From: Cranoglanis bouderius
Lineage: Eukaryota > Chordata > Actinopteri > Siluriformes > Cranoglanididae
DNA length: 64,000 bases
NCBI GenBank assembly: GCA_023630585.1
Contig: CM042568.1
Location: forward strand, 2,491,516-2,555,515
Reading direction: 5' to 3'
The translations under genes and the position numbers were made by a program. Shown here piece after piece: positions 23,791 through 34,449 of this stretch (position 1 is the first letter of the stretch; each line of letters begins with the position of its first letter). The notes under the pieces are model-generated. The model ran no database searches and was not told where the DNA came from. It worked only from the letters and a program-made list of their open reading frames with translations.

Positions 23791-24480
23791 GGTGGTAGTG
23801 ATTCATTTAGTTGGAGTTAGTAAGATGGTTGGTGTCACAGGTTCATTTGACTCAGGTTGCTGAATCATTTGGGTGAAGTCAATGATTTGTTTGGTTAAGT
23901 TGGTGAATCATTTGGCTGATGGTACTGATTCCGTTTGTTTGGGTTACAAAACAATTTACTTGATGACAGTATATCATTTGGTTTGAAGTAGTGAGTCATT
24001 TGCCTGGTGTTATTGATGAATGTATTTTAGAATGGTAAATCATTGGGCAGGTGTTAGCGAATCACTTGGTTCAGGTTGCTGCGTCATTTGGCTGGTGTCA
24101 GTGAATCATTTGGTTCAGGTTACTACACAATTTAGCTGATGTCCGTGGACCATTTGACTGGGTTTGTTTTAGTTTTAATGAATTGTCTTAGTTTTAATGA
24201 GTTGTTTGAGTGAAGTGAATCATTTGGTATGGGTCACTGAATCATTTGACTGGGTTTGTTTTGGTTTTAATGAGTTGTTTGAGTAGAGTGAATCATTTGG
24301 TATGGGTTACTGAATCATGATCACTGAATTGTTTAGTTTTAATGAGTCTTTTGAATGGAGGGAATCAATTGTTATGGGTTATTGAGGAATTTGACTTGAT
24401 TTGTTTTAGTTTTAATGACAGTTTTTTTGTGTGTGTTAGTTTTAATGAGTTGTTTGAGTGGAATGAATCATTTGGACACT
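23791..24480. repeat. diverged GAATCATTTG minisatellite
   Basis: GAATCATTTGG, CTGGTGTTAGTG and TTTTAATGAGTTGTTTGAGT recur at irregular spacing. These are diverged forms of the unit that is homogeneous at 25520-28015, so this is probably the old edge of the same array. Confidence 0.85.
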
Positions 24481-25044
24481 TTAGTGACCACAAAATTTTC
24501 AGTTCAAACTTGAGAACTGCATTCGGCACTCACCTGTCTCACCAGTTTATATAGACGTGTCTGCTCAAATGAGTCAGTGTAAATGATTAGGCTGTAATGA
24601 TGGAGTTCAAAGAACCCTTTTGTAAGTAACTCAGCCTTGCCGCATCTTTTTTTCAGGATCGAATCGGAGTCTCTGCAGGCATTTCAGCCACTGATCAGAG
24701 CTTTTGTGTGACTGATTACACTCTCAGACTGGCAGAAACGGCCACAAGACACAAATCAGCTGAAATAAGCCGAGCAAAAATCAATGTCTGATGCGCACTA
24801 CAGTGTGTTAATTTGAGTATGACAACACTGAAATGCGTTTTCTAACATATCTGAGGTAAATATTGATGTTCCTGATAGGTTCGCCTCATTTCTGCTGTCA
24901 CCACATCTGCATTTCACAGCTATATTCTAGCTCAATAGCATTAAGGTGGTGTTACTTAATGAATAAGGCTCATGGATATGTAGAAAGCTGAACAAGATAC
25001 TCTTGTGAGAGCGGTGTTGCTAGTTAGCTAAGAACCGAGGGCTA
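24481..25044. other. low-copy spacer
   Basis: Mixed-composition sequence between the diverged array and the MITE. No gene recognised. Confidence 0.45.
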
Positions 25045-25398
25045 AAGGCCCGTTCACACCAAGAACGATAGCTATAAAGATAACTATAATGATAACTATA
25101 TTAGTGCCCACACCAACGCACGGTATCATTCTAAGTGCGCGCTGCAGTTATGCCGTCTGCCACTTTAAATGCTCAAGCTCTTTAAAGCAGGATGGATTCT
25201 GATTGGCTGTCAATGTTTTTATCGTTCATCAGCTGGAAAAAATCGCTCTGAAAGTGATTCCAACGATATCGTTTCTCTGTGCCGTTATCGTTATAGTTGT
25301 GGTGTGGATTCTGCTATCCTTTTATAATTCGAACGATTTTTAGAACTATATCTTCATCACTATCGTTATAGTTATCGTCCTTGGTGTGAACAGGCCTT
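25045..25398. mobile_element. inverted-repeat MITE, ~350 bp
   Basis: The left end AAGGCCCGTTCACACCAAGA then ACGATAGCTATAAAGATAAC is the reverse complement, with few mismatches, of the right end ATAGTTATCGTCCTTGGTGT then GAACAGGCCTT. The terminal inverted repeats run about 50 bp and the middle has no coding capacity. This is the standard structure of a non-autonomous DNA transposon. I cannot read an unambiguous target-site duplication, so the superfamily is left open (hAT-type is one possibility). Confidence 0.85.
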
Positions 25399-25438
25399 AA
25401 CGATCTAGTTAGAAACAGCATTTAGTGCTCAAAAGGGA

Positions 25439-25498
25439 CAATGTGATTGTGTAGTGACCGTGTGAATGAAACCAAGCAGTCAGAAATATCAACATTTA
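25439..25498 (+). repeat. flanking duplication, copy 1
   Basis: About 60 bp (GTGTAGTGACCGTGTGAATG then AAACCAAGCAGTCAGAAATA) nearly identical to 28021-28079. It sits just before the homogeneous minisatellite, and its partner just after. Confidence 0.9.
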
Positions 25499-25519
25499 AC
25501 GCTCATTTAGTTCGGGTTA

Positions 25520-28015
25520 TTAAACAGTTTAGCTGATGTCCGTGAATCATTTGACTGGGTTTGTCTTAGTTTTAATAAGTCGTTGGAGTAGAGTGAATCA
25601 TTTGGTATGGGTTACTGAATCATTTGACTGGGTTTGTCTTAGTTTTAACGAGTCGTTTGAGTAGAGTGAATCATTTGACTGGGTTTGTCTTAGTTTTAGT
25701 GAGTCGTTTGAGTAGAGTGAATCATTTGGTATGGGTTAGTGAATCATTTAACTAGGTTTGTTTTAGTTTTAATAAGTCGTTGGAGTGGAGTGAATCATTT
25801 AGTATGGGTTACTGAATCATTTGACTGGGTTTGTCTTAGTTTTAACGAGTCGTTTGAGTAGAGTGAATCATTTGACTGGGTTTGTCTTAGTTTTAATGAG
25901 TCGTTTGAGTAGAGTGAATCATTTGGCATGGGTTAGTGAATCATTTAACTGGGTTTGTTATAGTTTTAATAAGTCGTTGGAGTGGAGTGAATCATTTGGT
26001 ATGGGTTACTGAATCATTTGACTGGGTTTGTCTTAGTTTTAACGAGTCGTTTGAGTAGAGTGAATCATTGGACTGGGTTTGTCTTAGTTTTAATGAGTCG
26101 TTTGAGTAGAGTGAATCATTTGGTATGGGTTAGTGAATCATTTAACTGGGTTTGTTTTACTTTTAATAAGTCGTTGGAGTGGAGTGAATCATTTGGTATG
26201 GGTTACTGAATCATTTGACTGGGTTTGTCTTAGTTTTAATGAGTCATTTGAGTAGAGTGAATCATTTGGTATGGGTTAGTGAATCATTTAACTGGGTTTG
26301 TTTTAGTTTTAATAAGTCGTTGGAGTGGAGTGAATCATTTAGTATGGGTTACTGAATCATTTGACTGGGTTTGTCTTAGTTTTAACGAGTCGTTTGAGTA
26401 GAGTGAATCATTTGACTGGGTTTGTCTTAGTTTTAATGAGTCGTTTGAGTAGAGTGAATCATTTGGCATGGGTTAGTGAATCATTTAACTGGGTTTGTTA
26501 TAGTTTTAATAAGTCGTTGGAGTGGAGTGAATCATTTGGTATGGGTTACTGAATCATTTGACTGGGTTTGTCTTAGTTTTAACGAGTCGTTTGAGTAGAG
26601 TGAATCATTGGACTGGGTTTGTCTTAGTTTTAATGAGTCGTTTGAGTAGAGTGAATCATTTGGTATGGGTTACTGAATCATTTAACTGGGTTTGTTTTAC
26701 TTTTAATAAGTCGTTGGAGTGGAGTGAATCATTTGGTATGGGTTACTGAATCATTTGACTGGGTTTGTCTTAGTTTTAATGAGTCATTTGAGTAGAGTGA
26801 ATCATTTGGTATGGGTTAGTGAATCATTTAACTGGGTTTGTTTTAGTTTTAATAAGTCGTTGGAGTGGAGTGAATCATTTGGTATGGGTTACTGAATCAT
26901 TTGACTGGGTTTGTCTTAGTTTTAATGAGTCGTTTGAGTAGAGTGAATCATTTGACTGGGTTTGTCTTAGTTTTAATGAGTCGTTTGAGTAGAGTGAATC
27001 ATTTGGCATGGGTTAGTGAATCATTTAACTGGGTTTGTTATAGTTTTAATAAGTCGTTGGAGTGGAGTGAATCATTTAGTATGGGTTACTGAATCATTTG
27101 ACTGGGTTTGTCTTAGTTTTAACGAGTCGTTTGAGTAGAGTGAATCATTGGACTGGGTTTGTCTTAGTTTTAATGAGTCGTTTGAGTAGAGTGAATCATT
27201 TGGTATGGGTTACTGAATCATTTAACTGGGTTTGTTTTAGTTTTAATAAGTCGTTGGAGTGGAGTGAATCATTTGGTATGGGTTACTGAATCATTTGACT
27301 GGGTTTGTCTTAGTTTTAATGAGTCGTTTGAGTAGAGTGAATCATTTGGCGTGGGTTAGTGAATCATTTAACTGGGTTTGTTATAGTTTTAATAAGTCGT
27401 TGGAGTGGAGTGAATCATTTAGTATGGGTTACTGAATCATTTGACTGGGTTTGTCTTAGTTTTAACGAGTCGTTTGAGTAGAGTGAATCATTGGACTGGG
27501 TTTGTCTTAGTTTTAATGAGTCGTTTGAGTAGAGTGAATCATTTGGTATGGGTTAGTGAATCATTTAACTGGGTTTGTTTTACTTTTAATAAGTCGTTGG
27601 AGTGGAGTGAATCATTTGGTATGGGTTACTGAATCATTTGACTGGGTTTGTCTTAGTTTTAATGAGTCATTTGAGTAGAGTGAATCATTTGGTATGGGTT
27701 AGTGAATCATTTAACTGGGTTTGTTTTAGTTTTAATAAGTCGTTGGAGTGGAGTGAATCATTTAGTATGGGTTACTGAATCATTTGACTGGGTTTGTCTT
27801 AGTTTTAACGAGTCGTTTGAGTAGAGTGAATCATTTGACTGGGTTTGTCTTAGTTTTAATGAGTCGTTTGAGTAGAGTGAATCATTTGGTATGGGTTACT
27901 GAATCATTTGACTGGGTTTGTCTTAGTTTTAATGAGTCGTTTGAGTAGAGTGAATCATTTGGTATGGGTTACTGAATCATTTGACTGGGTTTGTTTTAGC
28001 ATTAATGAATTGTTT
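25520..28015. repeat. minisatellite with 540-bp higher-order repeat
   Basis: Basic units are a 51-bp block starting GAATCATTTGACTGGGTTTG and ending GAGTCGTTTGAGTAGAGT, and a 73-bp version carrying an extra 22 bp of the type GAATCATTTGGTATGGGTTA. Six 73-bp and two 51-bp units make 540 bp, and this whole set repeats with near identity: equivalent points fall at 25821, 26361, 26901 and 27441, and at 26018, 26558 and 27098. Variants such as GGTTTGTTATAG or GTTTTACTTTT keep their position in each 540-bp set. This order is the mark of higher-order repeat amplification. The 63-codon frames repeated every 540 bp are not genes. Confidence 0.97.
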
Positions 28016-28020
28016 AGTTT

Positions 28021-28079
28021 CAATGTGAGGGTGTAGTGACCATGTGAATGAAACCAAATAGTCAGAAATATCAACATTT
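28021..28079 (+). repeat. flanking duplication, copy 2
   Basis: GTGTAGTGACCATGTGAATG then AAACCAAATAGTCAGAAATA, the partner of 25439-25498 in the same orientation about 2.58 kb away. Confidence 0.9.
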
Positions 28080-28364
28080 CCCTGAGATATGTGGTTAATT
28101 TATTTTTTTTTTTTAAAAAGACTCAGTATGATTGTGATTGCACTATAATTACACTTTACATTAGCAAGGCACGCTCGTTAATCTATGGGTTCTTGTTAAT
28201 GTTGTGTCACAAATCACAAACATTGGAGTGTAGGTTGAGAAATGAGGACTTTTAACAACACATGGTTGTATATATTGAATCTTCAGTGAACACCATGAAC
28301 ACACGAGCTTTATGTAAGTATCCTACACAACAGATAAGTGGCTACTGGAACAGGATGATAAATC
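28080..28364. other. spacer
   Basis: AT-rich, nothing recognised. Confidence 0.5.

Positions 28365-28425
<61 letters not shown>
28365..28425. repeat. (AAT)n microsatellite
   Basis: AAT run of about 60 bp, which gives poly-Asn or poly-Leu frames. Confidence 0.97.
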
Positions 28426-28680
28426 CAAAACGGTGTGTAAATAAGGTAGAGGGACTATAAGCACTTCTACAAAAGCAAACAGAGTAGGTGATAAGGAGGA
28501 GGATGGTAATATAAAATAAGGATCATTTCTTATATGCGTATAGAGCATTTCTCACACTGAGACCACTTTAACGCTTCACTTTTACAGGGAAAAAAAACAC
28601 AGGAGTGGGTTTCTCTCTCTGAAAAAGGTCGGGCATCGCTAAAAGGTCACCAAGTCGTGGGTCTGCTTCTCCTCCACAGC

Positions 28681-28728
<48 letters not shown>

Positions 28729-28893
28729 CACTGCAGGAGTCTCTCGGCGGTGACATTTCACACAGAGATCAGCCACAGCAACTGGCATTTAACTCCCTTT
28801 TAAATCCGACAGATCAGGCCGCGCTCGTTAAGAAGTGCCGATCATACTGCTGAAGTCTTTATCACAACTCCCCCCCCCCCCCCCCCCACACCA

Positions 28894-28945
<52 letters not shown>

Positions 28946-29244
28946 CTCACATGCCCATGCATGGTACTGTAACCGGCGGTCTGAGCTCGCTCGTCTCGTC
29001 TGGAAGAGGAAGTGCGAATGCTGGGTGTGGTGGTGTTTATTCTTCTCTAAAGGTTGAGCCACAGGAGTTAAGCTGTGAAAATGCAACAGAGCCGTTCAGA
29101 ATGATGAGTGATGTCACGGGGAATCGTTTGGTTTTCCATTAGTGAGCCATTGATGAATCATAACTGTTGGACCCGGGGTTATTTGGTCAGGGTATTCAGA
29201 TTGTTTAGATGAGGTTATTTCACTGATCGTGTCATGGTATTGTA
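28426..29244. other. spacer with GA, C and CT tracts
   Basis: GA run at 28685-28728, C run at 28870-28887 and CT run at 28899-28942. A 63-codon frame begins at 28951 just after the CT run. Part of it looks protein-like, but no splice acceptor AG precedes it closely and no family is recognised, so no gene is called. Confidence 0.6.
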
Positions 29245-29299
29245 CAGGGGGTCCCAAAAGTCTCCATACATCTGGGAAATTAACACTTTTATTTTTAGT

Positions 29300-29518
29300 A
29301 AAATGTTTCATACTTAGTTTACACTTGAGGATGTAAACTACTGAACTGGTTCATTTGTGTAAATTCAGTTATTATTGTGTCTTGTGGACTGTATGTAAAC
29401 ATCTGTTATGTGAAATAGCTTATTTAGGGCAGAACAAATTTTTTTTTTTAATTATTTTTTTAAGTTATTAATATTTTGCCGATTCTGCAAGGGGTATGTA
29501 AATTTATGAGCACAGCTG

Positions 29519-29522
<4 letters not shown>
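29300..29522. mobile_element. end fragment of a second Tc1-like element, nested
   Basis: GATTCTGCAAGGGGTATGTA then AATTTATGAGCACAGCTGTA at 29481-29520 reads as the reverse of a Tc1-type terminal repeat (TACAGCTGTGCTCATAAATT). It lies inside the mariner-like element and ends exactly at the TA where the (AT)n run begins. The other end and the transposase are missing. The family is recalled, not searched. Confidence 0.6.

Positions 29523-29524
<2 letters not shown>

Positions 29525-29598
<74 letters not shown>
29525..29598. repeat. (AT)n microsatellite
   Basis: AT run of about 74 bp, starting right at the outer end of the nested Tc1 fragment. Confidence 0.96.
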
Positions 29599-29600
<2 letters not shown>

Positions 29601-29906
29601 CTTTTTTTTTTCAGATAGCCTTTAAGAACGCCACTGACAAAAGAAGAACGTGTTGAAATCATTCTCATGGCTGGATCGGGAAGTTGCCGCAAGGTTGCGA
29701 TGGACATTATTCGATTTTTAGATGCATCACACCAGATGCGTTAACACGGGTTCATCACGAGTGGGAGGGACGACTCCGTGTGTGTGTTTACAAAGAAATG
29801 GCAATCGTGTGGAGGACGTTTTGTAAGTAAAGACTCATTTTGCTAAAAAAATTAAAAAATAAAATTGTTCATTTCCCCTATGTATCGAAACTTTTGGGAC
29901 ACCCTG

Positions 29907-30565
29907 TAGTATTGTAATGTAATTTACACAATAAAAAAAAAAATAAATAAATACTAGACTTTTCAGGGAAGGGTGTGTAAGTGTGTGTTAGTCGGAGACT
30001 AAATGCTGAGAGTACATGAAGAAGAAAAAGAAGTGTACCAGTTGTATAAACTTCAACAACAGCTGCGCATCAATGTGTCATTAATGCAAAAAATATATAT
30101 ATATAGAGAAAGTATGATTTCAGAAATGTTGATCAATTGTGATGTAAGACTGTTGACTTTTTGCTGCATTTTTGGACTCTTTTCATTTTCAAAGTGTAAC
30201 ACAGCAGCATTATATGGCCATGTTATTTATGTAACGTGTCTCTTTTGTCCAACAGTTTTACTGACACGGCGTCTAATAACGCGTAACACCACTGACAATA
30301 CTGAAAACAAATCTGTCCTTTACTAAGATGCAGGCAGCAGCAGGTTATACACTATTGTGTATATATATATATATATATATTGTATATTCAATGCACTAAA
30401 ATGTTCATCTAAAATGGAGACAAGATTGAGGCCAGGTGCGTGTCGGCAAATGAGCTTTATGGCTAAAAGACATGATGTATGATGAAGCCGAACCTCGGAA
30501 CCCAAACTGCTAATAACACCAGTTACAGGTGAAGGGAAAAAAAAAAAAAAACATGCAGCTTGTAC
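29907..30565. other. AT-rich spacer
   Basis: Contains a (TA)n run at about 30359-30380 and an A run at 30538-30551. A 107-codon frame at 30003 has no recognisable domain. Confidence 0.45.
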
Positions 30566-30806
30566 AAAGCGCTGACACTGGAGACTCCTTCCATAAAGGT
30601 TTATAATAATAATAATAATAATAATAATACTGATAATAATAATAAACGTCTCCAAACAGAAAAGTCGCCATATCAACGATTTTTTAATCCATTTATGTGG
30701 TCATAAAAGTCCTTGTTACCATAGAAACGATAACGTATTAGTGCAGCTGCACTACCGTCAGAGCTGCTGTTCTAGAAAATTAATCAACACCTTCTGACCA
30801 ATCGGA
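30566..30806 (-). repeat. family A dispersed repeat, left half
   Basis: Reads as the reverse of the 18440 copy: GACACTGGAGACTCCTTCCA, then CCATAGAAACGATAACGTAT, TCAGAGCTGCTGTTCTAGAA, AATTAATCAACACC and TTCTGACCAATCGG. An (AAT)n run at 30602-30629 has grown just after the GGAGTCTCC core. The left end abuts a SINE at 30823. Confidence 0.8.
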
Positions 30807-30822
30807 TGGTGTAATAATTAGT

Positions 30823-31087
30823 GAAAGTGAAGGCCAATGTATGGTAACCAATACTTGGAATTTGTCCTCTGCATTTAACCCATCCAAGTTAGTGCACACA
30901 CATTAGGAGTTGTGGGTAGTGAACGCACACACACTATAAACCGTGAACACACCCGGAGCAGTGGGCAGCCATTTTTGCTGCGGCGTCCGGGGAGCAGTTG
31001 AGGGTTAAGGGCCCAACAGTGGCAGCTTGGTGGGGCTGGGATTTGAACTCACCCAACTTCTTAACCAATGAGCTACCACCGCCCCCG
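30823..31087 (-). mobile_element. tRNA-derived SINE, 265 bp, with 8-bp target-site duplication
   Basis: On the minus strand it starts near 31087 with GGGGGCGGTGGTAGCTCATT (A box region TAGCTCATTGG) and has a B box GAGTTCAAATCCC about 35 bp later. Together these are a tRNA-type RNA polymerase III promoter. The body includes GGCAGCTTGG read on plus and GGAGCAGTGGGCAGCCATTT, a body frequently seen in fish genomes. TAATTAGT lies on both sides (30815-30822 and 31088-31095), which I read as the target-site duplication. It is inserted right beside the family A copy. Confidence 0.85.
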
Positions 31088-31095
31088 TAATTAGT

Positions 31096-32589
31096 ATTGA
31101 TTCAGAACAGTAAATTGGTGAAAAGATAAAATGTACATCACAGTTCTTTACAAAACATGTCTGGTGCCTGAGGTTTGCTTCTTTATCTTTGAACTGGAGC
31201 TATGAAGCTAATATAAGGGAAGTGTGTAGAGCTACCAGTTGTAACAGAGGAACCTTCAGAATCCAAATGTCTTGGCTGATTTGGTCAAGGATACTTTGTT
31301 TTTCATTGCTGGCCAAACTTTTTGTTTAAGCTCACTTTTTTTTTTTTTTGACTAAGCACGCACTCATGCCTTAGCAAAGTGTGTGGGTGTGAAGTGAAAA
31401 CAAACAGGAGATAAATTAAGATTTAGGACGTGGACGAGCCCAGCAGCGTGGGTATTATATAAAGTTCTCAAGTTTGGTATCATGAAAATGTGATTAATAT
31501 ATAATTATACACAAAATAACTCATTAGCACCTGATGTTAAGATACAAGAAAAAGTCTGAATAAGTCAGTTTACCAAATGGTGGTCCAAAATTCTGCTGGA
31601 TGTAGCAAGACTGAAGCGGTCTTATATAACGAATGCAGATGGAAGCCTGGGGTTTGTAGCTACGCTCAGCTCAGTCAGTTCTATTCGGATCGATACATTT
31701 ATCTAAGCTATGAAGCCGATGACTTCTCCAGCGGAGAGCTTCGGGACACACAGCTGTGCTCGCAGCGCTTTACACAGATGTGCACACTTCACTTTATCGT
31801 CCGGTTTATTTCTCCGGCTTTGACACACACTGAGCTGCTTATCTATAAAAATCATCTGTATTTCATCCAGAGGCATCGTACTACGGCAAAGCCTGTGATG
31901 TTAAATCGTGACTCGTGAATCCTAGCGTAGGTAACGTAGGCAGGTAAAGAACGTGTTAGGTATATATGGTTTGGTAAAAAGAGCGACGAATGAGAAAACA
32001 GCACCAGTGTAATGAGAGCTCTCTCAGCTCGGATTAAACTCGACCCATCTGCACAGTGAAAAGCTGCTCGGTTAAAGACAAAAACCCAGCAAATAAAGTG
32101 AAATGTGGAGGATGAGCTGATTTAAAGCGAGAATGAGCGAGCAGGAGAAAAGACTGCTTTTTTTCACACTCCAAGGACACACACTTGTCGTTAAAGGAAT
32201 GACTAACATTTGTGTTTCCACTGCCGTCTTCGACCGTTTATTCAGGACACGCTGATCATTCGATTTCATTGAAGTCACAAATAAAGCACTAAGAGCTAGC
32301 CTCGACCCTCAGCTTAACCTTCACCATTTACAATCAAACACACAATCCAACACACACACACACACAAACAATTTATGAAAAAAATAAATAAATAAATCAA
32401 ACAAAAGTCCAGCCAGGTTGCCCGTTCCTGTCTGTGTGTATTACTCCTGAGTTCAGGCTGGGGAGAATACTTAAATATTTGTAATTGTGGAAAGTCTTTA
32501 GGTCATAAGTCTTTCATAAACCTTTTCTCATGTTTAGACTGAATACAAAGGGACAAGTGTTAATCAAACACAAGATAGATATGAAACAG
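31096..32589. other. low-copy spacer, no gene called
   Basis: Mixed AT-rich sequence. A 113-codon frame at 31577 was considered, but it has no domain, codon bias or splice context I can defend. Confidence 0.45.
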
Positions 32590-34400
32590 CTCTTTTATGA
32601 AAACTACAGGAACAGATGTTTACAAAAACAACAGGAACAGATGTTTACAAAAACAACAGGAACAGATGTTTACAAAAACTACAGGAACAGCTGTTTACAA
32701 AAACAACAGGAACAGCTGTTTACAAAAACAACAGGAACAGATGTTTACAAAAACAACAGAAACAGATGTTCACAAAAACAACAGGAACAGATGTGTTTAT
32801 GAAAACCATAGGAACAGATGTTTACAAAAACTACAGGAACAGATGTGTTTATGAAAACTACAGGAACAAATGTTTACAAAAACAACAGGAACAGATGTGT
32901 TTATGAAAACCACAGGAACAGATGTTAACAAAAACTACAGGAACAGATGTGTTTATAAAAACCACAGGGACAGATGTTAACAAAAACAACAGGAACAGAT
33001 GTGTTTATGAAAACCACATGAACAGATGTTAACAAAAACAACAGGAACAGACGTGTTTATAAAAACCACAGGAACAGATGTTAACAAAAACAACAGGAAC
33101 AGATGTGTTTATGAAAACCACAGGAACAGATGTTAACAAAAACTACAGGAACAGATGTGTTTATAAAAACCACAGGAACAGATGTTAACAAAAACTACAG
33201 GAACAGATGTGTTTATAAAAACCACAGGAACAGATGTGTTTATAAAAACCACAGGAACAGATGTTAACAAAAACAACAGGAACAGATGTGTTTATGAAAA
33301 CCACAGGAACAGATATTAACAAAAACTACAGGAACAGATGTGTTTATAAAAACCACAGGGACAGATGTTAACAAAAACAACAGGAACAGATGTGTTTATG
33401 AAAACCACATGAACAGATGTTAACAAAAACTACAGGATCAGGCGTGTTTATGAAAACTACAGGAACAGACGTTTATAAAAACTACAGGAACAGATGTTTA
33501 TAAAAACTACAGGAACAGATGTTTAAGAAACTACAGGAACAGATGTTTACAAAAACTACAGGTGTTAACTCTTCCACCGCTGCACAAAACCAGTTTCAAC
33601 CAAGTGTTAAGAAAGGAACAGATGTTTACAAAAAAACACAGGAACAGATGTTAACAAAAACTACAGGAACAGATGTGTTTATGAAAACCACAGGAACAGA
33701 TGTTAACAAAAACAACAGGAACAGATGTGTTTATAAAAACCACAGGAACAGATGTTAACAAAAACTACAGGAACAGATGTGTTTATGAAAACCACAGGAA
33801 CAGATGTTAACAAAAACAACAGGAACAGATGTGTTTATGAAAACCATAGGAACAGATGTTAACAAAAACTACAGGAACAGATGTGTTTATGAAAACCACA
33901 GGAACAGATGTTAACAAAAACAACAGGAACAGATGTGTTTATAAAAACCACAGGAACAGATGTTTACAAAAACAACAGGAACAGACGTGTTTATAAAAAC
34001 CACAGGAACAGATGTTAACAAAAACTACAGGAACAGATGTGTTTATAAAAACCACAGGAACAGATGTTAACAAAAACAACAGGAACAGATGTTAACAAAA
34101 ACAACAGGAACAGATGTTAACAAAAACAACAGGAACAGATGTGTTTATGAAAACCACATGAACAGATGTTAACAAAAACTACAGGATCAGGCGTGTTTAT
34201 GAAAACTACAGGAACAGACGTTTATAAAAACTACAGGAACAGATGTTTAAGAAACTACAGGAACAGATGTTTACAAAAACTACAGGTGTTAACTCTTCCA
34301 CCGCTGCACAAAACCAGTTTCAACCAAGTGTTAAGAAAGGAACAGATGTTTACAAAAAACTATAGGAACAGATGTTTATGAAAACTACAGGAACAGACCT
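32590..34400. repeat. ACAGGAACAGATGTTTACAAAA minisatellite (25-27 bp unit)
   Basis: About 1.8 kb of two alternating unit types: ACAGGAACAGATGTTAACAA plus AAACA, and ACAGGAACAGATGTGTTTAT plus GAAAACC. They often alternate as a ~52-bp pair. A non-repeat insert (GGTGTTAACTCTTCCACCGC, then TGCACAAAACCAG) occurs at 33561 and 34285, exactly 724 bp apart, so part of the array was duplicated as a block. Gln/Thr/Asn-rich frames over it are repeat translations. Confidence 0.95.
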
Positions 34401-34449
34401 TTAGAAGAAAATAAAAAACAAATGTTAAAAAATCTGGAACAGGCGATAA

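Larger units (their letters stand above)
29245..29906 (+). mobile_element. mariner/Tc1-superfamily element, internally deleted
   Basis: Terminal inverted repeats are visible: left CAGGGGGTCCCAAAAGTCTC then CATACATCTGGGAAAT, and at the right the reverse complement of CAGGGTGTCCCAAAAGTTTC then GATACATAGGGGAAAT. Both ends are flanked by TA (29243-29244 and 29907-29908), the expected target duplication. Inside, 29631-29708 encodes a transposase N-terminus (EERVEIILMAGSGSCRKVA). About 29725-29822 resembles the C-terminal end (TRVHHEWEGRLRVC). The whole catalytic domain between them is missing. This is a deletion derivative and cannot transpose by itself. Confidence 0.85.

Noticed and set aside
28951..29142. 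63-codon frame after a CT tract, considered as an exon
   Set aside because: No suitable acceptor AG next to the tract and no matching donor or protein family.
31030..31087. tRNA gene on the minus strand
   Set aside because: A and B boxes are present, but no cloverleaf can be drawn and the sequence continues into a SINE body with target duplications.
31577..31918. 113-codon frame in low-copy DNA
   Set aside because: No domain, no splice signals clearly tied to it, and this length is expected by chance in 64 kb.
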